Positions 9,178-16,945 of a stretch of 64,000 nt of DNA are shown in pieces. Origin of the DNA: UBA1738 sp045655325 (GTDB lineage Bacteria > Bacillota > Clostridia > UBA1381). The first letter of the stretch is position 1, and each line of letters opens with the position of its first letter. The notes under the pieces were generated by a model, which saw only the letters and a list, made by a program, of their open reading frames with translations, was not told where the DNA came from and did no database searches. Both the position numbers and the translations under genes were made by a program. The stretch covers positions 26,049 through 90,048 of the forward strand of contig JAZOOY010000020.1 in the NCBI GenBank assembly GCA_045655325.1. The letters are read 5' to 3'.

Positions 9178-9198
9178 ATATATAATAGGAAGAAACTC
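9178..9198 (+). repeat. Copy 1 of a short intergenic repeat (TATATAATAGGAAGAAA)
   Basis: This 21-base stretch recurs exactly, inverted, at 38624-38644; its inner 17 bases recur at 63784-63800. All three copies lie within or just beyond the 3' end of a gene. Its nature is unknown. Confidence 0.6.
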
Positions 9199-9291
9199 CG
9201 ACATTTGTAGTACAAGGTTAGTTAAAACCCACAAAAAAGCCTATGAAAATGAGCAATGCCCTATCAAAATGCTAATATTTTAACAAAAAAC

Positions 9292-9320
9292 TTGACAATT
9301 TCCAAAAAAAGTAGTAAAAT
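9292..9320 (+). promoter_or_regulatory. Distal promoter P1 of the SLH surface-protein gene
   Basis: TTGACA, 17-base spacer, TAAAAT. The leader from here to the start codon would be about 290 bases. Confidence 0.75.
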
Positions 9321-9386
9321 TTATGGAGTATGGTTGTATTATAGCCGTATTTTGGGGTCAAATATTTGTGTAATGTTACAAAGTTT

Positions 9387-9430
9387 CTGTAAAATTACAT
9401 AATTTTTCTAATTTGTCACCAATTTTACAG
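9387..9430. repeat. 10-bp inverted repeat between the two SLH-gene promoters
   Basis: CTGTAAAATT at 9387-9396 and AATTTTACAG at 9421-9430, spacer 24 bases. It lies downstream of P1 and upstream of P2, so it may be an operator or a leader stem. No regulator is recognised. Confidence 0.45.
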
Positions 9431-9455
9431 TTATATTACAACTACAGAAAATGCA

Positions 9456-9484
9456 TTGACACCATAAAAAATCAGTGGTAAAAT
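9456..9484 (+). promoter_or_regulatory. Proximal promoter P2 of the SLH surface-protein gene
   Basis: TTGACA, 17-base spacer, TAAAAT: the same hexamers and spacer as P1, 164 bp farther downstream. Confidence 0.78.
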
Positions 9485-9497
9485 CAATGCATAGTCA

Positions 9498-9585
9498 GGG
9501 TGTACAATTATTTGTATACCAGGACGCCGAAAATTCCGTTGTGAGAAAGAAAGGGTGCACACGGAATGCATAAAAGCACCCTTTC
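9498..9585 (+). promoter_or_regulatory. Structured mRNA leader with possible H-type pseudoknot
   Basis: First a hairpin, GGTGTACAA/TTGTATACC (one G-U pair). Then four interleaved arms: ATTCCGTTGTG (9533-9543), GAAAGGGTGC (9549-9558), CACACGGAAT (9558-9567), GCACCCTTTC (9576-9585). Arm 1 pairs with arm 3 (one bulge) and arm 2 with arm 4, which is the topology of an H-type pseudoknot. It ends 11 bases before the AAGGGAGG ribosome site. Confidence 0.5.
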
Positions 9586-9614
9586 AAAATAGAAAAAAGG
9601 GAGGATTTGAAATT

Positions 9615-12524
9615 ATGAAGAATTTCAAAAAGGTAATTTCCGTTGTTATGGCTTTAGCTATGATCATTAGCTCATTCACAGCTGTTAGCGCTGCAAGTTT
9701 CGCTGACGTTGCTGATACAGCTCCATATGCTGAAGCAGTACAGGTACTAAAGGCTCTTGGCGTTGCAAACGGCGTTGAGCAGGAAAATGGTACTTTCAAT
9801 TTTGAACCGGAAAAAACAGTAACAAGAGCAGAAGCTGTTACATTGATCGTTGGTGCACTTAACCTTGCTGACGATGCTAAGGCTGCTGCTGCAACATCAC
9901 AGTTCGGTGATGTTAACTCACAGGCTGCTTGGGCAGCTGGTTTCGTAAACGTTGGTGTAGCTCAGGGCTTCATCGCTGGTTACGATGCTAACTCATTTGG
10001 TCCACTTGATAACGTTACATACGCTCAGCTTTGCGTAATGCTAACAAAGATCACAGGCTACGGCGAATACGCTCAGGCTTACGGCGGCTGGCCAACAGGC
10101 TACACAACAATGGCTGCTACAGCTGGTATCAACGAAGGCGTTGCAGTAGCAAGCGATGCAGCTTTGACAAAGGGTCAGGTTGCTATGATGATCTGGAATG
10201 CACTACAGGCTCCAATGCTAGGTGTTGAAACATACGCTATCAACGGTAACGAATACAAGCCACTTGACGGTACAGACGGCAAGTTCAAGACACTTTTCTC
10301 AGAAAAGTTCGATGGTTATGTAGCTACAGTTAAAATCGTTGAAACACCTGCTCTAGGTGACCTTGAAAACGACGAAGTTAAGTTTGATCTAGTTAAGACA
10401 GACTGGTGGCCACTAGAAAAGGCTAAGTATCCATCTAAGGATCTTGAAGAAGGCGATGTTGATACAGTAGACGCTACACTTGCTGCAGACGTTAACGTAA
10501 ATGATTGCCTACTACAGCAGGGTAAGGCTGTTTACCTACTTGACGAAGATGACGAAATCGAAGTTATCTACTTCAAGGCTGCTGGTAAGACAGCTGCTAA
10601 GGAAATCGCTGCAGATACATACTACCTACAGGATAACCTAGTTGCTGAAAAGCAGTACTCAGCTGACAACCTAAAGATCAGATTTGGTTCAACATACCAC
10701 AAGTTTGCTGATTCAATTGACGTTTATGTAAATGGTAACGAATGGACAACACTTACACCAGCTACAGAAAACGTAAACGATAAGCTTGACTGGTTACTTG
10801 GCAACGCTAAGGGAACAATTAAGCTAGTTAAGAATGACAATGACGATTACAACACAATCTTCGTTAACTTCTACCAGGTAGCAGAAGTTATCTCAGTTGA
10901 TATTGAAGACGACGAAACAGTTCTTACACTTGCTGGTCCTCAGTGCCTACTAGGTGATACAGAAGTTGATGAAATCGTTCTTACAGCTGAAGAAATCGAA
11001 GAAGGCAAAACAGTTGTTACAGTAACAAGAAACGGCGAAGCTGCTACACTTGCTTCACTTGTAAACGGCGACATCATCGCTTACGCTGTTGACTTCGACG
11101 CTATTGAAGATGATAAGATCATCGATCCAAAGACAATCGATATCATTGCTACAAATGATACACTTTCAGGCTCAATCACAGCTATCGATGCAAACCTTGC
11201 TGGTACAAACGACAACGTTTACACAATCGGTGGTGCTGATTACACACTAGTTCCAGACGCAGAAGGCGACGCTGACGATGAAGGTCTAACACTTAAGGCT
11301 ATCGTTGACCTAAGACTTGACCCATTCGGCAGAATCTATGACAAGGAAGTTAATGCTACAGCTGCTGAATACGGTATCGCTCTAAGAGTTGATAACGACG
11401 ACAAGCTAAAGATTCTTCTTGCTGACGGTACAACAAAGACATACGAAGTAGATTCAGCTAAGGCTGACATCTATGATTCAGACTTCATTGATGACATCAA
11501 CTCAAAGTCTACACCAGTTGAAGACAGAGTTGTTAAGTTCGAAGTATCAGGTAAGAATGGTAAGATCATCGTTCTTGACCTTGCTACAGGTAGCGATTTC
11601 GAAAAGGAATACAAGTCAAGAACAAGCCTACTAGGCGCTGGTAACAAGATTCTTGATACAACTCCAATCGTTTACGTTGAAGATAACGATATCGAAATCA
11701 GAGATGCTTCTAAGTACACAGCAATGTCAAAGGATGACCTTCTTGACGGTACAGTATACACAGGTATCGCATACAAGGTAAACACAACTGTTGCATTCGT
11801 TGTTCTAACAAACATCGGTACATCATTCGGTGAAGATTCAAGATTTGCAGTTGCAATCGACGAACCTGCTGAAATCCTAACAGAAGAAGGCGACAGAGTA
11901 ATGAGCGTTAAGGTTCTTTACAATGGCGAAAAGCAGGATCTTCTATTCACTCCAGCTGCTGCTGAAGACGTTGAACCTGGTACAATCTTCTTCTTCGAAA
12001 CAGATTCAGACGGATATGTATGTGACATTTACGCAGCTCCATTCGGTGAAGACACACTTGCTGGTCTAATCGACGCTGACGAATGGTCATACAACATCTG
12101 GGATGAAGATACTTCAATCCAGCTTGCTACAGGCGTAGTTGTTGACGTAACATCATCATCAGTTACATTCGCTACAGTAGATCAGATCGAAGCTGGCGTA
12201 CTTGATACAACACTTGATCTTGAAGACGAAATCAAGTCTGATTCTAAGAACGGTATCGTATCATACAGCATCGCTGATGAATGTGCAGTTTATACATATG
12301 ATGTAAACAAGAGCACAAAGATCGAAGCTGACAAGTATGATGTTGCTACATCAATCTCATCAGTTAAGGCTTCTAACTTCGCTTCATTCGATAAGACAGC
12401 TGACGAAGCTTCAGGTAAGCTAAACGATGGCGTTTACGCTGGTGACCTTGAATCAAAGGCTAACGTAGCTACAGTAATGATCGTTGATGGCGAAATCGTT
12501 GCTATCTTCGTAGCTGAAATGTAA
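9615..12524 (+). CDS. Major SLH-domain surface (S-layer-like) protein
   Basis: A 969-residue secreted protein. The signal peptide (MKNFKKVISVVMALAMIISS, cut near VSA-AS) is followed by three SLH modules: about residues 28-80 (SFADVADTAPYAEAV..TVTRAEAVTLIV), about 95-145 (FGDVNSQAAWAAGF..VTYAQLCVML) and a weaker third to about 205. SLH modules bind pyruvylated wall polymer. The remaining 760 residues are acidic, Thr/Asp/Ala-rich and beta-like with no recognised domain. The ATG at 9615 is chosen because AAGGGAGG lies ten bases upstream. Two promoters, a structured leader and strongly restricted codon choice (Ala mostly GCT, Thr almost only ACA, Arg only AGA) all point to very high expression, as for an S-layer protein. 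Confidence 0.88.
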   Translation: MKNFKKVISVVMALAMIISSFTAVSAASFADVADTAPYAEAVQVLKALGVANGVEQENGTFNFEPEKTVTRAEAVTLIVGALNLADDAKAAAATSQFGDVNSQAAWAAGFVNVGVAQGFIAGYDANSFGPLDNVTYAQLCVMLTKITGYGEYAQAYGGWPTGYTTMAATAGINEGVAVASDAALTKGQVAMMIWNALQAPMLGVETYAINGNEYKPLDGTDGKFKTLFSEKFDGYVATVKIVETPALGDLENDEVKFDLVKTDWWPLEKAKYPSKDLEEGDVDTVDATLAADVNVNDCLLQQGKAVYLLDEDDEIEVIYFKAAGKTAAKEIAADTYYLQDNLVAEKQYSADNLKIRFGSTYHKFADSIDVYVNGNEWTTLTPATENVNDKLDWLLGNAKGTIKLVKNDNDDYNTIFVNFYQVAEVISVDIEDDETVLTLAGPQCLLGDTEVDEIVLTAEEIEEGKTVVTVTRNGEAATLASLVNGDIIAYAVDFDAIEDDKIIDPKTIDIIATNDTLSGSITAIDANLAGTNDNVYTIGGADYTLVPDAEGDADDEGLTLKAIVDLRLDPFGRIYDKEVNATAAEYGIALRVDNDDKLKILLADGTTKTYEVDSAKADIYDSDFIDDINSKSTPVEDRVVKFEVSGKNGKIIVLDLATGSDFEKEYKSRTSLLGAGNKILDTTPIVYVEDNDIEIRDASKYTAMSKDDLLDGTVYTGIAYKVNTTVAFVVLTNIGTSFGEDSRFAVAIDEPAEILTEEGDRVMSVKVLYNGEKQDLLFTPAAAEDVEPGTIFFFETDSDGYVCDIYAAPFGEDTLAGLIDADEWSYNIWDEDTSIQLATGVVVDVTSSSVTFATVDQIEAGVLDTTLDLEDEIKSDSKNGIVSYSIADECAVYTYDVNKSTKIEADKYDVATSISSVKASNFASFDKTADEASGKLNDGVYAGDLESKANVATVMIVDGEIVAIFVAEM

Positions 12525-12541
12525 TCTTTAGATTATAAATT

Positions 12542-12573
12542 AAAGAGTTGAACTTCGGTTCAACTCTTTTTTT
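12542..12573 (+). terminator. Terminator of the SLH surface-protein gene
   Basis: Twelve-bp stem aaagagttgaac/gttcaactcttt closed by a stable cUUCGg loop, followed by T residues. Confidence 0.92.
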
Positions 12574-12605
12574 GTTATTTCAGTTATTTTCAAAAACCTT
12601 ATATC

Positions 12606-12634
12606 TTGACAAACCGCCTAAATATCTATATAAT
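12606..12634 (+). promoter_or_regulatory. Consensus sigma-A promoter of the SDR gene
   Basis: TTGACA, 17-base spacer, TATAAT: a perfect consensus promoter. It overlaps an in-frame upstream start, which supports the start chosen at 12666. Confidence 0.88.
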
Positions 12635-12665
12635 TATTGATAATATTGAATTAAGGAAGAAATAT

Positions 12666-13382
12666 ATGAGAAATGTAGTTATAACAGGTGGGTCCCGTGG
12701 GATTGGCGCTGCTATGGCAAAGGCGTTTTGCGAAAACGGTGACAGAGTATTTATAATATACGAAAAGAACGAAACTGCGGCAAATAATGTAGCAGAATCT
12801 TGCGGTGCAATACCACTAAAGGCAGATATCAGCTCTAAAACGGCTGTTTTGGCAGTTGCAGACGAGATACACGAAAAATACGGCAAAGTTGACGTTGTAA
12901 TAAACAACGCCGGCATAGCCCAAATTAAGCTGTTTTCTGACGTTACGGAAGATGACCTTGAAAGAATGTTCGGCGTTAATATGTATGGTGCATTTTATGT
13001 AACGCAAGGGTTTTTATCCGATATGATAAACAAAAAATCAGGAAAGATTATCAACATATCATCCATGTGGGGTGAAGTTGGTGCATCTTGCGAAGTTCAT
13101 TATTCCGCATCAAAAGCTGCCCTGATTGGCTTTACAAAGGCTTTGGCAAAAGAGCTTGCACCATCAGGTATTACAGTAAACTGCATAACACCTGGGGTTA
13201 TTGACACCGAAATGAACGCCCATCTTGATGCTGAAACCAAAGAAGAACTCATAAACGAAATACCGCTAATGCGAATGGGCAAGGCAGAAGAAGTGGCAAA
13301 TCTTGCACTATTTTTGGCATCCAGCCAGGCGGATTATATTACAGGACAGGTTATCGGCGTATCCGGTGGTATGATAATATAA
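12666..13382 (+). CDS. SDR-family oxidoreductase, 3-oxoacyl-ACP reductase-like
   Basis: A 238-residue classical short-chain dehydrogenase. The NAD(P)-binding motif TGGSRGIG is at residues 7-14, NNAGIA near 82-87, the catalytic Ser in ISSMWG near 135-140, and YSASK (Tyr and Lys) near 148-152; the C-terminus DYITGQVIGVSGG is typical of FabG-like enzymes. It probably reduces a 3-oxoacyl or similar carbonyl with NADPH. It is alone in its unit, away from any fatty-acid genes, so assignment as the FabG of fatty-acid synthesis is not secure. The ATG at 12666 follows AAGGAAG and lies about 25 bases downstream of the predicted transcript start. Confidence 0.85.
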   Translation: MRNVVITGGSRGIGAAMAKAFCENGDRVFIIYEKNETAANNVAESCGAIPLKADISSKTAVLAVADEIHEKYGKVDVVINNAGIAQIKLFSDVTEDDLERMFGVNMYGAFYVTQGFLSDMINKKSGKIINISSMWGEVGASCEVHYSASKAALIGFTKALAKELAPSGITVNCITPGVIDTEMNAHLDAETKEELINEIPLMRMGKAEEVANLALFLASSQADYITGQVIGVSGGMII

Positions 13383-13401
13383 AAAAATATTTAAAAAATG
13401 C

Positions 13402-13430
13402 TTGACAAATGAATTAGCATATAGTATAAT
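13402..13430 (+). promoter_or_regulatory. Consensus sigma-A promoter of the infC-rpmI-rplT operon
   Basis: TTGACA, 17-base spacer, TATAAT. The transcript should start near 13437. Confidence 0.9.
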
Positions 13431-13436
13431 ATTCCA

Positions 13437-13591
13437 GTACAACAAGTAGAATACATTCGTTCTCACCGTACGACGAGGGTTTTGCGGTAAATATGCTAAT
13501 TTCCAAACATTGTTTTGGTGTGCATTTTTGACGGATGTATCGCATCCGTTTTTTTAATGTAAAAACGAAAAAATATTTGGGAGGGATTCAC
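13437..13591 (+). promoter_or_regulatory. L20-type autoregulatory leader of infC-rpmI-rplT
   Basis: A 155-base untranslated leader contains a complete intrinsic terminator (13531-13555) before infC. In Bacillus and relatives, ribosomal protein L20 binds such a leader, which mimics its 23S rRNA site, and causes termination. Promoter, leader length, terminator and operon content all fit. I did not identify the L20-binding helices base by base. Confidence 0.65.
13531..13555 (+). terminator. Leader terminator (attenuator) upstream of infC
   Basis: Stem acggatg/catccgt with loop tatcg, then six T. The only upstream in-frame ATG for infC (13535) lies inside this stem. Confidence 0.85.
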
Positions 13592-14107
13592 ATAGCTAAA
13601 CAGGAATTGCAAGCAAACGAAGAAATTCGCGAAAAGGAAGTCCGCGTTGTAAATCAGGACGGAGAACAGCTTGGCGTTATGTCATCAGATGAAGCGCTAA
13701 AGCTTGCACAGTCAAAAAACCTTGATCTTGTAAACATTGCACCGAATGCACAGCCACCGGTATGCAAAATTATGGATTTCGGTAAGTACAGATTCGAACT
13801 TCAGAAGCGCGAAAAGGAAAACAGAAAGAACCAGAAGGTTATAAACATCAAAGAGGTTCAGCTGTCACCATCAATCGACACAAACGACTTTAACACAAAA
13901 TGCAAAAATGCATCAAAGTTCTTGTCAAAGGGTGATAAGGTAAAGGTAACAGTTCGTTTCCGTGGTCGTGAAGTAACACATTCCGAAATAGGTGAAACTC
14001 TCTTGGCAAGATTTGCCGAGAATTGTAAAGAGTTTGGTAATGTCGAAAGACCAGCTAAACTTGAGGGCAGAAACATGACAATGTTTTTGGCTCCTAATGC
14101 ACAGTAA
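13592..14107 (+). CDS. infC: Translation initiation factor IF-3 with AUA start
   Basis: A 171-residue IF-3 with the N-terminal NEEIREKEVRVVNQDGEQLG and the C-terminal KEVQLSPSIDTNDF and VRFRGREVTHSE motifs. IF-3 keeps 30S and 50S subunits apart and checks the start codon. No ATG, GTG or TTG fits: the GGGAGGG ribosome site at 13579-13585 is followed, six bases on, by ATA at 13592, which gives the usual length and N-terminus (M)AKQELQANEE. A non-canonical start on infC is the classic means by which IF-3 represses its own synthesis. It heads the infC-rpmI-rplT operon. Confidence 0.93.
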   Translation: MAKQELQANEEIREKEVRVVNQDGEQLGVMSSDEALKLAQSKNLDLVNIAPNAQPPVCKIMDFGKYRFELQKREKENRKNQKVINIKEVQLSPSIDTNDFNTKCKNASKFLSKGDKVKVTVRFRGREVTHSEIGETLLARFAENCKEFGNVERPAKLEGRNMTMFLAPNAQ

Positions 14108-14133
14108 ATAAAAATTGGAAGGAGATAATCACT

Positions 14134-14331
14134 ATGCCAAAAATTAAGACACATAGAGGCGCAGCAAAAAGATTTAATCTTACTAAAAAGGGTAAGGTAA
14201 AGATGAACAGAGCGTTCAGAAGACACATTTTGAACAAGAAAACTACAAAGAGAAAGAGACATCTTCGTAAGCAGGCATATTGCTCAAAGGCAAATGCAGC
14301 AGTAATCAAGAAGTTGATTCCTTACAAGTAA
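14134..14331 (+). CDS. rpmI: 50S ribosomal protein L35
   Basis: Sixty-five residues, highly basic, with the L35 signature MPKIKTHRGAAKRFNLTKKGK. A structural protein of the large subunit. RBS AAGGAGA precedes the ATG; it lies 26 bp after infC and 24 bp before rplT in the conserved operon. Confidence 0.97.
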   Translation: MPKIKTHRGAAKRFNLTKKGKVKMNRAFRRHILNKKTTKRKRHLRKQAYCSKANAAVIKKLIPYK

Positions 14332-14355
14332 GATTGAAAGAGAGGTAAATAAAGA

Positions 14356-14712
14356 ATGGCTAGAGTTAAAGGTGCTTTAAATACAAGAAAACATCATAAG
14401 AAAGTTCTAAAGCTTGCTAAGGGCTTCAGAGGCGGCGAATCAAAGCTTTACAGAGTTGCTAACCAGGCTGTTATGCGTTCAATGCAGAATGCTTATATCG
14501 GCAGAAAGCACAAGAAGAGAGATTTCAGACGTCTTTGGATTTCAAGAATCTCAGCTGCTGCTAAGATGAACGGTATGAACTACTCAACATTTATGAATGG
14601 CCTTAAGAAGGCAGGAATTGAAATGAACAGAAAGATGCTTTCTGAAATCGCAATTGCTGATCCAAAGGCATTCGCAACACTTGTTGAAACTGCTAAAAAT
14701 GCACGTGGTTAA
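14356..14712 (+). CDS. rplT: 50S ribosomal protein L20
   Basis: A 118-residue basic protein with the family motifs RVKGALNTRKHHKKVLKLAKGFRG (split here only for description) at the N-terminus and NAYIGRKHKKRDFRRLWI near residue 55. It is needed early in 50S assembly and is the likely repressor acting on the operon's own leader. Codon use is the restricted set also seen in the SLH protein gene. Confidence 0.97.
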   Translation: MARVKGALNTRKHHKKVLKLAKGFRGGESKLYRVANQAVMRSMQNAYIGRKHKKRDFRRLWISRISAAAKMNGMNYSTFMNGLKKAGIEMNRKMLSEIAIADPKAFATLVETAKNARG

Positions 14713-14722
14713 TTAAATTAAG

Positions 14723-14752
14723 GAACATATCATAAGGATATGTTCTTTTTTT
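14723..14752 (+). terminator. Terminator of the infC operon
   Basis: Stem gaacatatc/gatatgttc, five-base loop, then seven T. Confidence 0.9.
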
Positions 14753-14844
14753 GTCCAAATCTGTCAGTTTATTGTAATTTGCGATTTTCTATTCCCAAAA
14801 CATATACCGCTATAGTATAATGATTATAGAATGGAAGTGGTATA

Positions 14845-15393
14845 ATGAAAATTGTGAAGCTTGCACATGACAGGGTTCGGGTGTTTCTGACGGTAGGCGA
14901 CCTTCTTGAAATGAAGATAGACTCGGGTACGCTTACGCCGGAGTCGCCACAGCTTAGCCTGTTTTTATATGAGATTTTAGAAGCAGTGAAAGAGGAAACA
15001 GGGTTTTCTTTGCAGGATGGTCAGGTGGTGGCAGAAGCTACGCCAAAGGATGATGGGATTATCCTTGAGCTGTCCCATTTAGAAGGCAAGGAACAAAGGG
15101 TAAAACCCATTAAAAAGGACAGTATAATATTTGAAATTACAGGCTTTGAAGCCCTGTCTTCAATGCTCAAAAATATACAAGCGGCATATCTTCTAAATAT
15201 GCGCTTATACTTTTGCGACGGAAACTACTACGTTGCAGTCCCCAAAAAGCGTGTTCCTGCCATAATATACGAGTACGCCTTAAAAAGCCAAAAATCCGCC
15301 ATAGCCGAGAGCAAAATTGCGGAGTATGGACGGCTTATCGCAGGCGGATACAGGCTTATGTGCATGGCATCGGCACTAAAAAAGATAAATTAG
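14845..15393 (+). CDS. MecA-like adaptor protein
   Basis: A 182-residue protein that resembles MecA/YpbH, adaptors that deliver substrates to the ClpC-ClpP protease. The N-terminal part (MKIVKLAHDRVRVFLTVGDL) matches the MecA substrate-binding fold; the C-terminal part has FEALSSMLKNI, LYFCDGNYYVAVP and AEYGRLIAG, in the places where MecA has its ClpC-binding domain (YdgkYyl... sEyG). The acidic linker typical of MecA is short. Divergence is considerable, so I leave the symbol blank. A TATAAT-like box at about 14816 precedes it, without a clear -35. Confidence 0.65.
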   Translation: MKIVKLAHDRVRVFLTVGDLLEMKIDSGTLTPESPQLSLFLYEILEAVKEETGFSLQDGQVVAEATPKDDGIILELSHLEGKEQRVKPIKKDSIIFEITGFEALSSMLKNIQAAYLLNMRLYFCDGNYYVAVPKKRVPAIIYEYALKSQKSAIAESKIAEYGRLIAGGYRLMCMASALKKIN

Positions 15394-15396
15394 CTA

Positions 15397-15425
15397 TTGC
15401 AAAACACCCAAAAATATGATAAAAT
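15397..15425 (+). promoter_or_regulatory. Probable promoter of yajC
   Basis: TTGCAA, 17-base spacer, TAAAAT, just after the stop of the MecA-like gene. Confidence 0.55.
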
Positions 15426-15476
15426 AATTTTATTATGAATCGGCAGGAACGCCGTAAAATTAAAGGAGATGTACTT

Positions 15477-15818
15477 ATGTTAGATTTATTTACAACAGCT
15501 TACGCAGAAGCTACAACTACAGCAGCAGATCCTGCACAGGCAAGCGGAATGTTCTCAATCGTTTGGTTAGTTGCTATGATCGTTGTTTTCTACTTTGTTC
15601 TTGTAAGACCACAGAAGAAGCAGGAAAAGAAAATGAGAGAAATGCTTGCAGCACTAAAGGTTGGCGATAAGGTTATAACAGCCGGCGGAATCGCAGGCAA
15701 AATCGTTAAGATTAAGGACGATTTTGTATGGCTTGAAACAGGTTTTGTTGGAAATCCTGAAAAGCAGGCAACGCTTAAAATGGAAAAGGCTGCAATTAAA
15801 ATCGTTGAAGCTGAATAA
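15477..15818 (+). CDS. yajC: Preprotein translocase subunit YajC
   Basis: A 113-residue protein: one N-terminal membrane segment (MFSIVWLVAMIVVFYFVLVR, about 22-41) followed by the family signature RPQKKQEKKMREMLAALKVGDKV and a small cytoplasmic domain with TAGGIAGKI. YajC associates with SecDF at the Sec channel. The ATG at 15477 follows AAAGGAG by eight bases; upstream in-frame residues have no ribosome site. Confidence 0.93.
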   Translation: MLDLFTTAYAEATTTAADPAQASGMFSIVWLVAMIVVFYFVLVRPQKKQEKKMREMLAALKVGDKVITAGGIAGKIVKIKDDFVWLETGFVGNPEKQATLKMEKAAIKIVEAE

Positions 15819-15880
15819 TAAGTAATAAAAAAAGAACCTTTCGAATATGCATTATTATAGCATGTTTGGGAGGTTTTTTT

Positions 15881-16258
15881 ATGAGCATAAAAAAGATATT
15901 TACAGGAACGTTTTTGTCCCTTTTAATAAGCCTTATACTTGTGTGCATTCTTGCAGTAGTCGTGTACTTTTCAAACATATCGGACAGGGCCACATCCGGC
16001 GTTATATTCGCAATTTCCTGCCTGTCGGTATTTCTTGGTGCGCTGATTCTGGCGAAGAATATAGACAGCCGTGGCCTTTTAAACGGGCTTGTTCTTGGCG
16101 GTGTGTATTTTGTCATACTTTTGGTGGTATCACTGCTTGCAAACGGCACAGTTTCGCCGTCTTTTAGCAATATTTTAAGGCTTTTATCAATTCTTGCCTC
16201 GGGAAGCCTTGGCGGGATTTTGGGAATAAACACAAAAAAAGAAAGGGCGATGGTATAA
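15881..16258 (+). CDS. TIGR04086-family membrane protein
   Basis: A 125-residue protein with four hydrophobic segments (about 8-30, 40-60, 68-90, 100-118) and a short basic tail. Size, topology and position directly after yajC match the TIGR04086 family of Firmicutes, whose function is unknown. The ATG at 15881 follows GGGAGG by seven bases. Confidence 0.72.
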   Translation: MSIKKIFTGTFLSLLISLILVCILAVVVYFSNISDRATSGVIFAISCLSVFLGALILAKNIDSRGLLNGLVLGGVYFVILLVVSLLANGTVSPSFSNILRLLSILASGSLGGILGINTKKERAMV

Positions 16259-16275
16259 ACCACGCCCTATTTTTT
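16244..16275. terminator. Bidirectional terminator between convergent units
   Basis: Stem agggcg-tgg/cca-cgccct (one bulged A) with T-tracts on both sides; it overlaps the last codons of the plus-strand gene. Confidence 0.75.
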
Positions 16276-16276
16276 A

Positions 16277-16945
16277 TTAAAGGTTGTTATTTGCACCGCG
16301 AAGAAGTGATAATGCATATTCTGCGTCCACAATTTCCCAGTCAAAACTGCGGTCCTTAACACCGCTTTCCTTTAAGCTTTTAGAAACTGTGTTGTAAGTA
16401 TCCATCGGCACTCTTGAGGTGTAAATCTGACCCTCTTTTTTGTCCTGAACCATGAACTCGATCTGTTCGCTATCCTTTTTGCCGAACATACAAACTCGGT
16501 TATCCATTTTATCGCTGTCCTGCATAAGAACCAAAAGCTTTAAAACTTCTATAGTCTTATCGGATAAGTCACTATCTGCAATAAGGATTTTCTCCAGAAA
16601 TTCGTTATAAGAACAAACAAAACGCAGGTTATAGTCAGAAAGTTCGGCAAGTTCCCCTGACTCACGGGAAGTTTCTTTCACCTGATTAAAAAGACGTATT
16701 TTGTCAATTTCTTCGCAAGGTGAGAAAGAAATCATAAGACGCTTTTCCTCATCGTGATATAAAAGCGGAACAGGAACCAGCGCTGTTGCACCGCAAGATG
16801 CACAACGGAAAATGTTCACCTTACCCTTTAATAAATCATCCTTTAAATCCTTGCTGTCCGATACAGTTATGGACTGCCACAGCGTCATATCGGACAAATT
16901 TGCACAGGACGGACATTTAATTTGTTTTGTGAAGTTAATACTCAT
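16277..16945 (-). CDS. CpXC domain protein
   Basis: A 222-residue protein whose N-terminus holds two CxxC pairs, CPSC (residues 11-14) and CASC (48-51), presumably binding zinc; this is the CpXC arrangement. The rest is alpha/beta with no recognised motif. Its ATG overlaps the stop of the DUF2752 gene (ATGA), so it is the third gene of an operon with the NSS transporter. The role of the family is unknown. Confidence 0.75.
   Translation of the reverse strand: MSINFTKQIKCPSCANLSDMTLWQSITVSDSKDLKDDLLKGKVNIFRCASCGATALVPVPLLYHDEEKRLMISFSPCEEIDKIRLFNQVKETSRESGELAELSDYNLRFVCSYNEFLEKILIADSDLSDKTIEVLKLLVLMQDSDKMDNRVCMFGKKDSEQIEFMVQDKKEGQIYTSRVPMDTYNTVSKSLKESGVKDRSFDWEIVDAEYALSLLRGANNNL

Noticed and set aside
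13535..13591. infC starting at the ATG at 13535
   Set aside because: That ATG is inside the leader terminator stem, lacks a ribosome site and would add 19 residues not found in IF-3.
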